Assembly: GCF_020906515.1 (NCBI RefSeq)
Contig: NC_085852.1
Span: 2,604,001 to 2,668,000 of the forward strand
DNA length: 64,000 nt
Source: Vanrija pseudolonga
Taxonomy: Eukaryota; Basidiomycota; Tremellomycetes; Trichosporonales; Trichosporonaceae
Reading direction: 5' to 3'
The position numbers and the translations under genes are program-made. Below are positions 1 through 10,309 of this stretch, one piece after another (the first letter of the stretch is position 1; each line of letters opens with the position of its first letter). Under the pieces are notes generated by a model. That model saw only the letters and a program-made list of their open reading frames with translations. It did no database searches and was not told the origin of the DNA.

Positions 1-4
1 GCTA

Positions 5-794
5 TTAATGCTCGCCAGCCTTGGGGGGCACGACGTAGGTCGACTCGCCGGCGACGCCCTTGTCCCAGACCTGGTACTTGCTGCGGGCGTCAGTGGGGGT
101 TCGTGGTGGGGGTGGGATGGGCGAGGGGGGCGGCTGGGATGGGTTCGGGATGCGCGCGGGGACAACGTGCTCGACGAGCGGTGCGATGCCTGCGTGGCTG
201 CACTGGCACACGCACACGCTCGGCACCACCTCGCCGGCTCTGCAGCAACGGCAGAGGCAGGTATCGAGGTGCTCGACCACCGCGCAGTAGCGAAGCGCAA
301 GCCATGCCAAGGACACGGCGTAGCACCCCGCGGCTAAACCCATCCCAACTCTCCCTGCAATCCTCCTCCGACTCGCTCGCACGCTGCGCGTGCTCGCGCT
401 CGCGACTCACACGCCGATAGTGGCACGCTTCTCGGCGGCGACGCGCTCCGACTCGGAGAGGGCGGTGCGGACGGCGCGCGAGGCGATCTGGGTGTACTTG
501 TTCCAGCTGTGTGCCGAGCGCCGAGCGTAGCGAGGCGCGAGGAACGGGGCGGGGAGAGGTGTGTGCGCGAGCGCGTGAGAAGGTCCGATGGGGTCGTGCA
601 AGGCAGCGTTCGTTCAGTCGATGCGAGTACGAGCCGAGGTGGTCATGTCGAGGAGGTTGCCGGAGGAGACGAAGGGTCCATGTCAGCGCCCATCACTGGT
701 TCAAAGCCCCGCCACGCCGCGCCGCGCCGCTCGCTTCGCTCGCGGACGGCGTGGCCACGCCCACGCACTTGAAAAACTCGCGCCAGGCCGACAT
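5..794 (-). CDS. ATP15: ATP synthase F1 subunit epsilon, mitochondrial
   Basis: Small central-stalk subunit of the mitochondrial F1Fo ATP synthase, which helps couple rotor and catalytic head at the inner membrane. Three exons on the minus strand (769-794, 411-506, 5-80) total 198 bases and give 65 residues. The product starts MSAWREFF, continues WNKYTQIASRAVRTAL, and ends with a Trp-containing segment and VVPPKAGEH. The Trp-Arg start, the Y-x-x-x-A-x-x-x-R-x-[AS]-L helix and the 60-70 residue length are typical of fungal Atp15. Splice sites are canonical (gtgcgt/cag and gtgagt/cag). The two introns (262 and 330 bases) are together three times the coding length, much longer than elsewhere in the window. 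The start is the only ATG giving the conserved N-terminus. Family identity is sure; exact intron ends are slightly less so. Confidence 0.9.
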
Positions 795-940
795 GTTTGC
801 TGGTTTTGTAGAGTGGTTGTTGTGGACGGTGCTCTCGTCGTCGTCGACTTCAACGAAGACGGAGAACGGCGGACCCCTGGCGGCCAGGATCGGGTCAGCC
901 AGGCGGAATTATAAAAAACTCCGCCCAAGTGGCTCCGGTG

Positions 941-3900
941 TCACAAGTCACTGCGGCACATGCATAAACGATTGCTTTCTTTCATGCAACTACAATTACT
1001 ACTGCTGCGACAGCGTCGCATTCGAGGCCAAACGGCGGCGGTTCGGGCGGTGGAAGTAGGTCGACTGGGATGATCAGCTGTGCCCACCACCACCACACTC
1101 ACTGGACTCTCTGGCACCTGTGCTGGGGTATCGGTCGGCGTGTCCTCCTCGTCAGAGTCGCAGTGGTCGTGCCAGACATGCTCGTCACCCAGCGCGATAA
1201 CACCAGAGCCCACGTCGTAGTCGAGAGGGCTTGGTGGGGCGGCAGGCGCGGCTGCTGGCGGTGGTGTCGCCTCGCGAGCCCAGGGGTTGGACGGCGTTGA
1301 CGACGCCTCGCTCCCGTTGCTGGTGTCACGGCGCGTTGGGGCCGGTGGCTGAGAGCTCGACTGACCGCCCGAGCTGCGAGAAGCCCATGGGTCGTCTTCG
1401 TTGACAGAACCGGGCGTGGTTTCCCTTGACGTCCTGCCGTCATCCGTCTCCTCAGTGCCGGCGCCGTTCCGCTGCTTGCGGAATCGACGGCCAAGCCTAC
1501 GACGGAGGCTGAGGACGACACCACGGCGCTCAGCAGCACCGTCACCAAAGGCGGGTGGGCGGTCGTTCTCAGGCAGCCATGGCGTGGGGAGCTTGCCATT
1601 GAGCGCCGGGTGGGCATATCTTCTTCTGCCAGTGTTGAGCACGCCCCAGTAAAAGTTGTTCATGGGAGGCTGCGAGTAGTTTGTCCGCCTGTCGGAGGGA
1701 GCGACGTACAGCGTGTCATCGTTGACCGCGTATCGCTTGTGGTTGAGGCCGCTGAGTGAGGCCGAGGTTGGTCCCTCACCTCCAAGAGGCGTGCCATCGC
1801 CACGCTCGACTTCGCAGATGCTGCTGAGGGCGATGTGCTTGCTCAGAGGCGTAAAGTCGCGCGACATGGTGTAGCCCCACCACAGCGTGAAGGAGATGAG
1901 AGGGAGCATGAGACCGGTGAGGACAAAGTTTTGCTCCAAAGACAGCAGGCCCGTCATGAACAGCTGGAAGATGATGAGGGCCCATAGTAGGCGATCAAAG
2001 GAGATCTTCCAGGCCTCGCCGTTGGACTCGAACGGCTTGAAGTAGACTGGGGTGTCAGCTTTCAGGCCAGCTCATAGGACAGCAGACCCACTAAACAAGA
2101 GCTTGTACTTGTAGACAAGGTCTGTGCAGGTCAGTGAAAGTTCGGATTTCTCCACCTACAAGCCATGCCAAAGTAAATGGTGCCAAAGATGAGGATGCGT
2201 GGGGACACAATGCTGTAAATGAGGGTAATGGTGAAAATGAGCAGAGCCTGGGGGTAGACCCAGCCGTAGTTGATGGGAGGCGGAGCATTGGCTTCGGCAA
2301 ACTCTCGAGGAGTCTTGGCCCAGAGCCGCATCCAGGTGTGATTGACGAGTGGGCCGATGTTGAGAAGCTGGAGTGGCATCAGGCCAAGCGAGTAAAGGAT
2401 GACGTATGAGACCATGAAGGAGCGGGCCGTGGCAGTCTTCAGTGCGTCGGCGAGCTTTTCCGGGAGCTGCGAGGTGAGCCTTCAAGTGACCGTTTTGCAC
2501 CTACCTTCGAGGGCGACTCGGCCCATTCGCGCAAGACCCAGTAGGTCGACGCCGAGATGAATACAAAGATCACGAGAATGAGGAGGAACAGGAAGTGTCT
2601 GATGGTCAGCTCGAGAGAAATCGCTAGCTGGCTTACTTTCGGATCAAGGAGTACTCGGTGGCGCTGCGCGACCTGAATCCTTGCTGGTAGCAGAGCCCTA
2701 CGATGTCAGCTCAGCTACGACACCTTGACTCACACTCTAGGAGGAAGGGAAGCAAGCTGTTGAAGCCGATGAACACGAGCGACGGCAGGAAGTTTGTGAA
2801 CAAGGCGTGGAGACGTGGGTGGTCGTCCTTGATAATCTTCCACAGCCACGGCAGGCGCTTTGCAATCTCCTTGTCGGTGAGGAGACTGGCCAGAGGGTAG
2901 AGTGGCACTGGGTGTCAGAGCCTTCCAAGAACATTCACCTACCAGCCCAGGACACCAGGAGCACTGTCATGGCACCCATGATAACGAGGCTGCGGACGCG
3001 GCGCTCCGTCGCGCCCATGTTGACCTTGTTCCAGAGCACGTCTCGCGGCTCGGGGGCGAGGCTGGTGACGACCTTTGAGTGGACGGGATAGTGGACCACC
3101 TGGGACGACGCCTGCGCCGATTTAACGTCTTCAAAGGTGACGAACGCGACGTGGGAGGCGGGAAACTTGCCCGTCTTGCGGAGGCTGCGGACGATGTCGT
3201 CTGCGGCATAAAGCTTGTTCTCCCAGTACTCGATGGCATCGACTTTGGGGGAGAGCAGGTGTGGGCGAATGGTGGGCGGTGAGCGGTCAGTCGAGATGAT
3301 GCCGTAGCGGCGGCGAAGACTCTCGGGGTCATCGGCAGGCGCTGGCGCAGGAACTGAAGCGCCGTTGTTGGGGTCTTCAAACCCGGAGATCAGATTTGCG
3401 GTCGGCACATCGGTCTCGCGCTCGTGAGCGGCTGGGCCATTCTTCGAGTAGATGTCGGGACTGTAGCCGACAGCCTTGGCCGGGTTACCCACCCACGCGA
3501 CCCACGCTCTCTCGAGCTGCAGGAGCGCCTCGGTTCGCAGGTCTAACGCGTCGCGGATGGGCTGGACATCGCGGCAGACGCTGACGGACTCGACATCCCA
3601 CCCGCAGCCCTCAAAGTACTCGGCGAGGACGCGGTCCCCGCGAAGGTGATTGGGAACATCTGAAACAATCACCGTCCTCGAGGACACTGAGTGAAGGAGC
3701 TCGAGGGCGAAGCTCTGGCGCGAGGACACGAAGTGATGATAGTTCTTGTGGAGGAACCTGAGGAGGATGAAGGTGAAGAGGTAGGCGAAGACGAGCTGGA
3801 GCACTGCGATGGTCTGCGGGCTCTCTAGAATCTCAGGTAAGGAAGGAGTTGTCGTGTTCCTCCCGATCGCGATCGGGAAGAGCATCTGTGTTGAGTTGTC

Positions 3901-4574
3901 TGAGGAATCTGGTGGAGCCCAATCCAGCGACCCCCCACGCTACGCGTCAGCGCCACTCTACGCCCCAACTCACATAGTAGTGGTACGGCATGAGCGTGAA
4001 TGCCGCAATCACCGTCAGTGTCGCAAAGAAGAAGAACCCCATGCGGAAGAAGCCGAGGAGCTGGGGTCAGTAACGCTCACGCGTCGGTGCACTCACGACC
4101 GCGGCGTCCAGCCCGACGCTCTGGAGGACGACATACTCGCTCGTGCGGATGGTGGGCACGATCCAGCCAAAGAAGCTATTAGCTGTGCCCTGCACGTCGG
4201 GCCAGTGGGCTGTCGCTGGCGAGAAGTCTTTCCGTCAGCTCGCAGCGCTCTCGCCGCTCACGCACCCTTGAGCCGCGTGCGCGGCATGTAAACCAGCTGC
4301 CATCGCGTGCGGAGGAAGCAGAAGAGGAGGAACGACGGCACGCCGATAGATAGGGAGAGGAGGAGCTGGGTCGAGAACCAGCCGTCTGCCCGTAAGTCTG
4401 TGCTCTGCTACTGCTCTGTGCTCACCGGCAAACTTGGCTGCGGGGCATGTCAGCAGATAGTCAGAGCGCAGGGAAGATACCAGACGACGCACCGGCAGGC
4501 CCCGTGCCCGGGAGAGGATCCGTCTCGTTGCCGCCGTCACCCTCGTGGTTGAGGATGAGCGTGAGGACGTCCAT
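941..4574 (-). CDS. CSC1: CSC1/OSCA/TMEM63-type stress-gated cation channel (DUF221)
   Basis: Polytopic membrane protein of the hyperosmolality-gated calcium-permeable channel family, probably in the plasma or an internal membrane. Spliced from about ten exons. Exon 1 (4493-4574) is followed by a 12-base exon (4426-4437) and exon 3 (4266-4385). Together these encode a short lumenal N-terminus, then DGWFSTQLLLSLSIGVPSFL (first membrane helix) and the arginine-rich RTRWQLVYMPRTRLK. The next exons give FFGWIVPTI, GLDAAVLLGFFRMGFFFF, a large cytosolic RRM-like loop (about 2960-3800; SRTVIVSDVP, VAFVTFEDVKSAQ) and APEPRDVLWNKV, a family signature. The last exon (941-1957) holds the final membrane helices and a long hydrophilic Ser/Pro/Asp-rich tail of about 280 residues. 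The family is certain. The middle exon edges (2000-2950) were not resolved to the base. Confidence 0.9.
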
Positions 4575-5201
4575 GGCTGCTGCTATGGGCGAGTGCAGCG
4601 AGTGCAGCCTAGAGAATGGAGAGATGGGACGCTGGCGGATGCGATGAAAGTGACTTGTGCAAGGCAAAATGACGTCGTACCTGAGTGCAGGCCAGGCAGC
4701 GTAGAGAGGTGGGCAGACGGTGGATAACTGCTGCGTTCCTGAGTGGCAACTGTTGTTTCGTTGCCCGCCAGGCGCGCCAGGATCATACTGTAGGCCGCCG
4801 CCGCCGCCACGGCAAAGTCGCAAAATCGACTGCGTAGCCATATCAGCGGCGTGCCCAAAGCTGCGGCGATGCGGCCAGCGTGCGGCGAGCTATGGATCGA
4901 CAAGGGTGTGATAGCGATGGGATCGACAAGGCGGCGAAGGCAGCATGCTTGGTGGTGACCTCGGCAGCCCGAGCTTTCGGTGTCTGGCTGGCTGGTGGCG
5001 CCGACGACTCCCACCGGCCGTCATACTCCTACCAGTCACAACATGCATCATATCCACAACACGCAACTAATCTGATATCACCAACTGCCTCGCAGCCGGC
5101 TGGAAGCATTACGCCAGCTAAAATCGTTCCGTCGTCGCAATCGGGTCCGTCCGTAGTCGTTCGCTCGTTTCCCAGGTGATGGATGTGGTGATGACCAAGC
5201 A
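4575..5201. promoter_or_regulatory. Upstream region of the CSC1-type gene
   Basis: About 630 bases lie between the start of the channel gene and the stop of the small secreted protein, both on the minus strand. It must hold the channel promoter and the 3' end of the neighbour. I saw no convincing TATA box, repeat or RNA gene; the open frames here are short and unlike known proteins. Confidence 0.4.
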
Positions 5202-5603
5202 CTACCACGGCTGGCCGAAGAGGTGGGGGAGGAGGCGGGCCTTGCGCTGCTTGACGAACGCTGGCGGCTTGTGCTGCTTGGTGGTGACGGCGGATGCGCG
5301 CGCGGGGTCGTACTCGTTGTCGTCGCTGCTCGAGATGGCGAGCTCGAGCCACGCGCGGTCGGCGCGTCCGAGGGTCGTCGTCGACCCGTTGCGCCAGTGG
5401 ACGACGACCTCGCCCGCCGGCGTGAGATGTGTGTAGTGCACGTCGGCGCTGTTGCCTGCCTGGCTGACATATGCGTCGTGCTCGGCCCGCGAGACGGTGC
5501 CGTCCGTCACGCCGTCGTACAGCGCTCGCAGGTGCTGCTTGTTGGTGAGGGCGAGGGCTGGGGCGAGGGCCGACGCGACGAGGAGGAGGGTGGAGAGCTT
5601 CAT
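5202..5603 (-). CDS. Small secreted protein, orphan
   Basis: Single-exon frame of 133 residues that I do not recognise. The N-terminus MKLSTLLLVASALAPALA is a classical signal peptide: one Lys, a hydrophobic core and an Ala-x-Ala cleavage site near residue 18. The mature part is hydrophilic and has no cysteine, so it is not a disulfide-rich effector. It contains a VVHWRNGSTTTLGR segment with one N-glycosylation sequon (NGS), and ends basic (KQRKARLLPHLFGQPW). The basic end could be a propeptide-like or cell-surface tail, but nothing in the sequence shows a function. The single ATG directly before the signal peptide supports the start. It could be conserved only among close relatives. Confidence 0.65.
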   Translation of the reverse strand: MKLSTLLLVASALAPALALTNKQHLRALYDGVTDGTVSRAEHDAYVSQAGNSADVHYTHLTPAGEVVVHWRNGSTTTLGRADRAWLELAISSSDDNEYDPARASAVTTKQHKPPAFVKQRKARLLPHLFGQPW

Positions 5604-6546
5604 GTTGTGAGTGGCGTTTGTTGTGATGCCGTTGTTGTTGTTGTTATTGCTGTTTGTTGTCGTCGAGACTGATAATGCTGCTTCTTGATGCGAAGAGTAC
5701 AGATGAGAAGGTGGTGAGAATGCATGCCCTCTTCATCTTGCAGCTAGTCAGTCAGTCAGCATTCACTCGGGCCCGAAGGTCGACAAGCAACAAGGCTTCT
5801 GCTGTGGTAGCCCAGCAGCCCAGCAGCAGGCAGTGGGCGGAATGCCGGGCGCGGCGCGCGGAAATCTCGAGAAAGGCGACGTCACCTCTTCGTTGATTTT
5901 TGATGCGGATCACGGGGCCACAAAAGCCAAACTAACTAGCTGATCATCGGCCTTCACAACGTCGCCCTGGGCCTTGTAGGCCTTTTGGCTTGCTTGGCCT
6001 ACTCCACTATAGCACTCTATCCCAGTGCCATAATAGCGTGCGGGAACCACTAGTTTGCCGGCGACGTTGTACTGGTGCCTAATTCATCACTCGCGCTGGC
6101 AGAGCAGCAGCAGCTGCTGCTGCAGCGTCGTTGCGCCGAGAACAGTCTGCACACACGGCACGGGGCCTGGCTGGGGCCAAGCAAGCTATTCATCGTGCCC
6201 ACGCCCTCTGGCTTGAAACCCGATACAAACTCTGACAGGCGACGTCAACCCGCGTCAGGGAGAGAACGACGCGACCGACGGCCGGAACCATGACGGCCAA
6301 GCAACCGGCCAGATTCATGACGCGCAGAAGCAGCTTTTCATGACACCCAGAGTGTGGGCAGACGCGTTCTGTGGGCGTCGAAGGTGAGTTGCGAGCTGCG
6401 CATCAGGCGTGCGGGCGCACTGCGAGGAACCATAAGCAGTGGCAGTGGGCTTGAGTAGACCCAGGCCCGCCACGCCACCGCCACACCGCACCGCACCCAG
6501 ATCATGGACTTCACCACGCGTACATTCGCTATAATAATAGCACCAC
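5604..6546. promoter_or_regulatory. Intergenic region upstream of the small secreted protein
   Basis: About 940 bases without a supported gene. It carries the promoter of the secreted protein on its left and the 3' flank of the TMEM14-family gene on its right. A perfect 20-base CAG/CTG palindrome lies at 6104-6123, and several short GGCC-containing repeats lie near 5960-6000. No RNA gene was recognised. Confidence 0.4.
6104..6123. repeat. Perfect CAG/CTG palindrome
   Basis: Three CAG units run directly into three CTG units, giving a perfect 20-base inverted repeat centred on AGCT (6112-6115). It could form a small cruciform or bind a dimeric factor such as a bHLH protein (CAGCTG is an E-box). 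The function is unknown; a chance origin from trinucleotide slippage is also possible. Confidence 0.6.
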
Positions 6547-7078
6547 TCATGCACGCAGACGCGCGCCGTAGCGGAGCGTCTGGGCGAGCGACAGAGCCTG
6601 CGGGGTCAGCATGCCTCGAAACGGCGTCCAGGCAACTCGGCCTCACCGCAACTGCCATGTCAGCATGATCTACCACGCCACATCACGACCACTCACCCAG
6701 TCCAGCGGGCATGAACTTGCCCGAGCGCGCGAACCGGCTGCCCATGAGCACGGTGAGGAGGACAGCGACGCCTGGGCGTCAGTGGGCGCAATGCGCTGAG
6801 GCGACTCACTGAGGGCGACGTAGACGTCCTTGGGGTTGCGGCTTGCGCGCTGCGTCGTGTTAAACTGGGCCCCATTGCATCCCAGGACACAAGCTCACCA
6901 AAGCGCCGTAGCCAGCCAGCAGCCCCGTCGAGCCGCCCGCAACGAGGCTCATGGTCGAGCCGCGCTTGATGAAGCCGATGAGGCCGCCGGTGATGACGAG
7001 CGCGGCGTAGACGTAACCTGGAGATCAGCGCGTGTCTCGGGGGTCGCGCTCACCGATAATGTCGTTTGATGCTGCCAT
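6547..7078 (-). CDS. TMEM14/UPF0136-family membrane protein
   Basis: Small four-helix membrane protein of the TMEM14 family; the human member TMEM14C works in the mitochondrial inner membrane in haem synthesis. Whether the fungal protein does so is inference. Five or more short exons give MAASNDIIG, then YVYAALVITGGLIGFIKRGS, SLVAGGSTGLLAGYGA, RNPKDVYVAL, LLTVLMGSRFARSGKFMPAG and a last ALSLAQTLRYGARLRA before TGA. The order (helix, Gly-rich helix, basic loop, FARSGKFMPAG, final helix) matches the family closely, and the length of about 110 residues is normal. The first intron (gtgagc to ccag) rejoins ATC-GGT-TAC in frame. The last exon junction near 6600-6680 is less certain. The gene is divergent from the RING protein gene. 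Confidence 0.88.
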
Positions 7079-7779
7079 TGTTGCTGGGGAGTGAGTGTGT
7101 GGGTGTTGTTGGCAGCTGGTCGATCGCCCTCCACCGACGTGGACGGGATGGTCGGATGGACAGGTCGCCTGGTGGGCCTCCACCGCTGGCCGAGCTGGCC
7201 GAGGGGGGGCGCTCTGTAGCCGGTTGAGGTGCGTCACGCCGGCGACCGGACCAGTCCACCCGCCTGTGTGTTGTTTGATTGTGGCATTGACGGGATTATA
7301 ATTTGATCCCATGGAACGTGTGTAGGAGTGAGTGGGTGGGTGTTGGGTGTTGGGGCCGAGCGTCGAGGGGCGCGTCGCCCAAGGCTCACCTTCCTTGGCT
7401 TGATGCTTGCTTGCAATGTATGATGATGACGGTGTGACCCGCGTCGCAAACACCCACACCGACCCAGCCTAGCCTTATCACCTCGGACCCCAACAACCCA
7501 CCCCTCTTCTCTCTTCTTCTTCTTCTTCCAGAGGAGGTGGTAGAGGGTTAAACTCCACTACCCCAAGCAACTCCCCGACCCCCCATCGACACTCCCCTTC
7601 TTGACCCCCCGTCTTCACTTTGCACCGGCTGAGTCACGCACACTAAGGCTCTGCCTTTGCCACCCACGCGTACTCGAACGCACCTCGGCTCCGACGCCAA
7701 ACACCACCGATCTGGCGGCCCACCACCGACAACCACAACCTTTGACTCGCTCGTTGCCCCATCGCCGACTTTTACACCA
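7079..7779. promoter_or_regulatory. Divergent promoter, TMEM14-family / RNF10-like
   Basis: About 700 bases separate two gene starts that point away from each other. The right side is strongly pyrimidine-rich, with a repeated CTT tract near 7500-7530 and C/A-rich sequence up to the RING-gene ATG. Such tracts commonly mark fungal promoters and leaders. No other gene is supported. Confidence 0.5.
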
Positions 7780-10029
7780 ATGTCTTCGCAAGCTCTCCAG
7801 CCAGCGACTGCACAGAACCGCGGCACCCAGCCGCGCCGCCAGGGCAACAACAAGTCAAAGGGCAACCCGCGCGGTGGTGGGAACAAGCCCGGACTCGCCA
7901 TGGACGACGGCGACGACCCGGCCGCTTGGCTCGGTTTCTCGCTGCCCCCGCGCTCTGGCGACCACGGGCACAGCCACGGCCCCGCCGGCCCTCCGCGCCG
8001 CAGCAAGCGCGGCGACGCGTGGCGCGGCTCGGTGCTCACCCGCGAGAAGTTTGTCAACGCCAGCTACCGGTTCGCCCTCAAGCCCAACGAGGCCGTCAGC
8101 TACGGCGCGCACTTTGCCGACCCGGACATTGCGCTTCACTGGCCGAACATTCTGCAGATTCTGGTGCCTACATTCTCGAGCTACTCGATCGCGCAGGGCT
8201 ATGTCTCGACCGACGCGGACGAGGACAACGGCGACCAGGGCGAGGACGCGAGTGCAAGGCGCCAGAGGATGGAGGAAGAGCGGCAAGGCAGATCGTGCCC
8301 CATCTGCTTGAGCAAGCCTGTTGCTGGACGCATGACCAAGTGTGGACACGTACGTGGTGGGAGTTGGCGAGATGGCTGACAGGTGTGACAGATCTTCTGC
8401 TTCCCGTGCATTCTCCACTTTATCCAGCTGTCGGACGTGCCCAAGTCGGCGTCGTGCCCCATTTGCGGCGACACGATTCACGAGGGCATGCTCAAGAGCG
8501 TGCGATACTTGGACGCCGAGACGATGGTCAAGGCGGCCGAGGGCGAGGACCTGCCGGATGAGACTGCGAGCTCGTCGGCGTCGACCACGGCGACCGACTG
8601 CGAGATTGCGCGAGAGGCGCGGTTGATCGACAGCGAGCCGGCGACGCGCTCGGGGAGCCACCGCATCCACATGCGTCTGCTTCAGCGGCCGCAGATGACG
8701 ACCATGGCTCTCCCGCCGACAGCGACTTGGCCGTCCGACGCCATCCCGCCTCTCACCGCGCCTTGGCACTTCCTCCCTGACGTGCTCACATACTCGCGCT
8801 TCATGCTCGCGTCGCCCGACTATATGATGGGCGAGCTGCAGCGGGAGCTGGAGGAGCTCAAGGGCGAGTGGGATATGCTCGCGGGCGACGACCTTGGCCG
8901 CTCTTTCGTCAAGAGCGCCAAGGACAAGGTCGAGCGACAGATCGGCAAGGTCAGGGCTGAGCTCATGACGGAGCTTGTTCGACACAACGAACGCGAGTCT
9001 CGCGAGGCGTGGGGCGAGGCCGTCGGTGGCGAGAGGCTGGAACGCCAGCGACGTCGCGAGCGGGAGCGCAGGGCGAGGGAGCGTGAGGAGCGGGAGAGGG
9101 AGAAGGCAGCGAGGGAGCAGAAGGCCAAGGACGACGCCGAAGTTCCGGTCGAGTTCCTCGCGGCGACAGCCGGAGCAAACTACGCCGGCCCGACGGTACA
9201 TGTTCCCGCCAACGTTACTGTTGAGCCCAACCCCATGCCGGCCAAGCGCAACAAACGGAGGCCTCTAGGTGGTGCGGCGCCTGCCGCTCCGCCAACACCA
9301 CCGGCGCAGTCCTACTATTTCTACCAGTCGTCTCTCGGCGCCAACGTCTTCCTCAACCCCCTCGACATTCGCATTCTCCTCGCCCACTTCCAATCCTACT
9401 CGCTCTTCCCGGCGCAGATCTCGTTCACAACGACGGGCTACGACTCGGCCACAGTCAACGACGACCTCCGCAGGCGGTGCAAGTATCTCTCGCACCTGCC
9501 TGTCGGAACCGAAGTCGTGTTTGTCGAGGCCGACCTCTCCAGCATTGTTTCAGCCGAGACGCTTGCTCAGTTCGAGCAGCCACTCAAGGCTCGTCGCAAC
9601 AAACGTCGCGACCGCACGCGTCGGGAGGACCGCGACAAGCGGCGCTGGGAGGAAGCCGAGCGTGCCAAGCGCCCTGCAGAGATGCACACAGTGGCGTCGG
9701 CGCTCGCCCCGCCTACGTCTCCCGGGGCAGTCACCGACCGCGATCTGGCCCTTGCACTCGCCGCGTCCATGGACACGACCTTGTCGCGATCGCCGGAACT
9801 CGGCACGTCGCCCGTTGCAGCCGGCTCGTTTGCGTGGGCTGTGCACTCGCGCACAACTGCCAGCGCGCCGCAAACACGCACCGACCGGGACAATATGCGG
9901 ATAGTCGAGGAGGCGTTGGCGTTTGACCAGCTCGACGAGGCCGAGCCCGCTACCGGCGGCGGCAAGAAGAAGAAGGGCGGCAAGAAGGCCAAGAAGATTG
10001 TTCTTGGTGGCGCTGGACGGCAGGCGTAG
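7780..10029 (+). CDS. RNF10/Mag2-type RING-finger protein
   Basis: Probable E3 ubiquitin ligase orthologous to animal RNF10 and yeast Mag2, which act at stalled or colliding ribosomes; that role is known for relatives only. Two exons (7780-8349, 8392-10029), split by a 42-base intron inside the RING, encode 735 residues. After a disordered start come NASYRFAL, a conserved block around residues 80-130, then the RING: CPICLSKPVAGRMTKCGH, IFCFPCILHF and CPICGDTIHEGMLKSVRYLD. The RING ligands fit C-x2-C ... C-x-H-x2-C-x2-C ... C-x2-C. A long charged coiled region follows (about 8880-9140), then a second conserved block (FLNPLDIRILLAHF, RCKYLSHLP, VVFVEADLS), which is also RNF10-like. The C-terminus is lysine-rich (KKKKGGKKAKK). 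The start sits in CACCAATG-type context. High confidence. Confidence 0.9.
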
Positions 10030-10309
10030 GCGGAAGGTGGGACTTTGAATCGGACACCAAAGCAGACAGCAGAAGAAGAAGAACAAGACATAACATCAAA
10101 GCATCCACGGCATCGAAACCTCCATAAATCACAAACCTGTAGTGTTGAGCATGGCATGTAGAGTAGACAACAGCTGGAGTGGCGAGCGAGGCAAGTGGCG
10201 TCAAGACTGTCTTGGGGTTCATGACGCGGGGCCAAAATTTCGGACATCAATCATTGCGATCGACTTTGTGAAGCCTGCTTGTTGTTGCAACTCACCGCAT
10301 TCCATCACC

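Noticed and set aside
7855-9201. Long minus-strand open frame opposite the RING gene
   Set aside because: Arg/Leu-rich translation typical of antisense GC-rich code; the plus strand carries the RING and RNF10 blocks.
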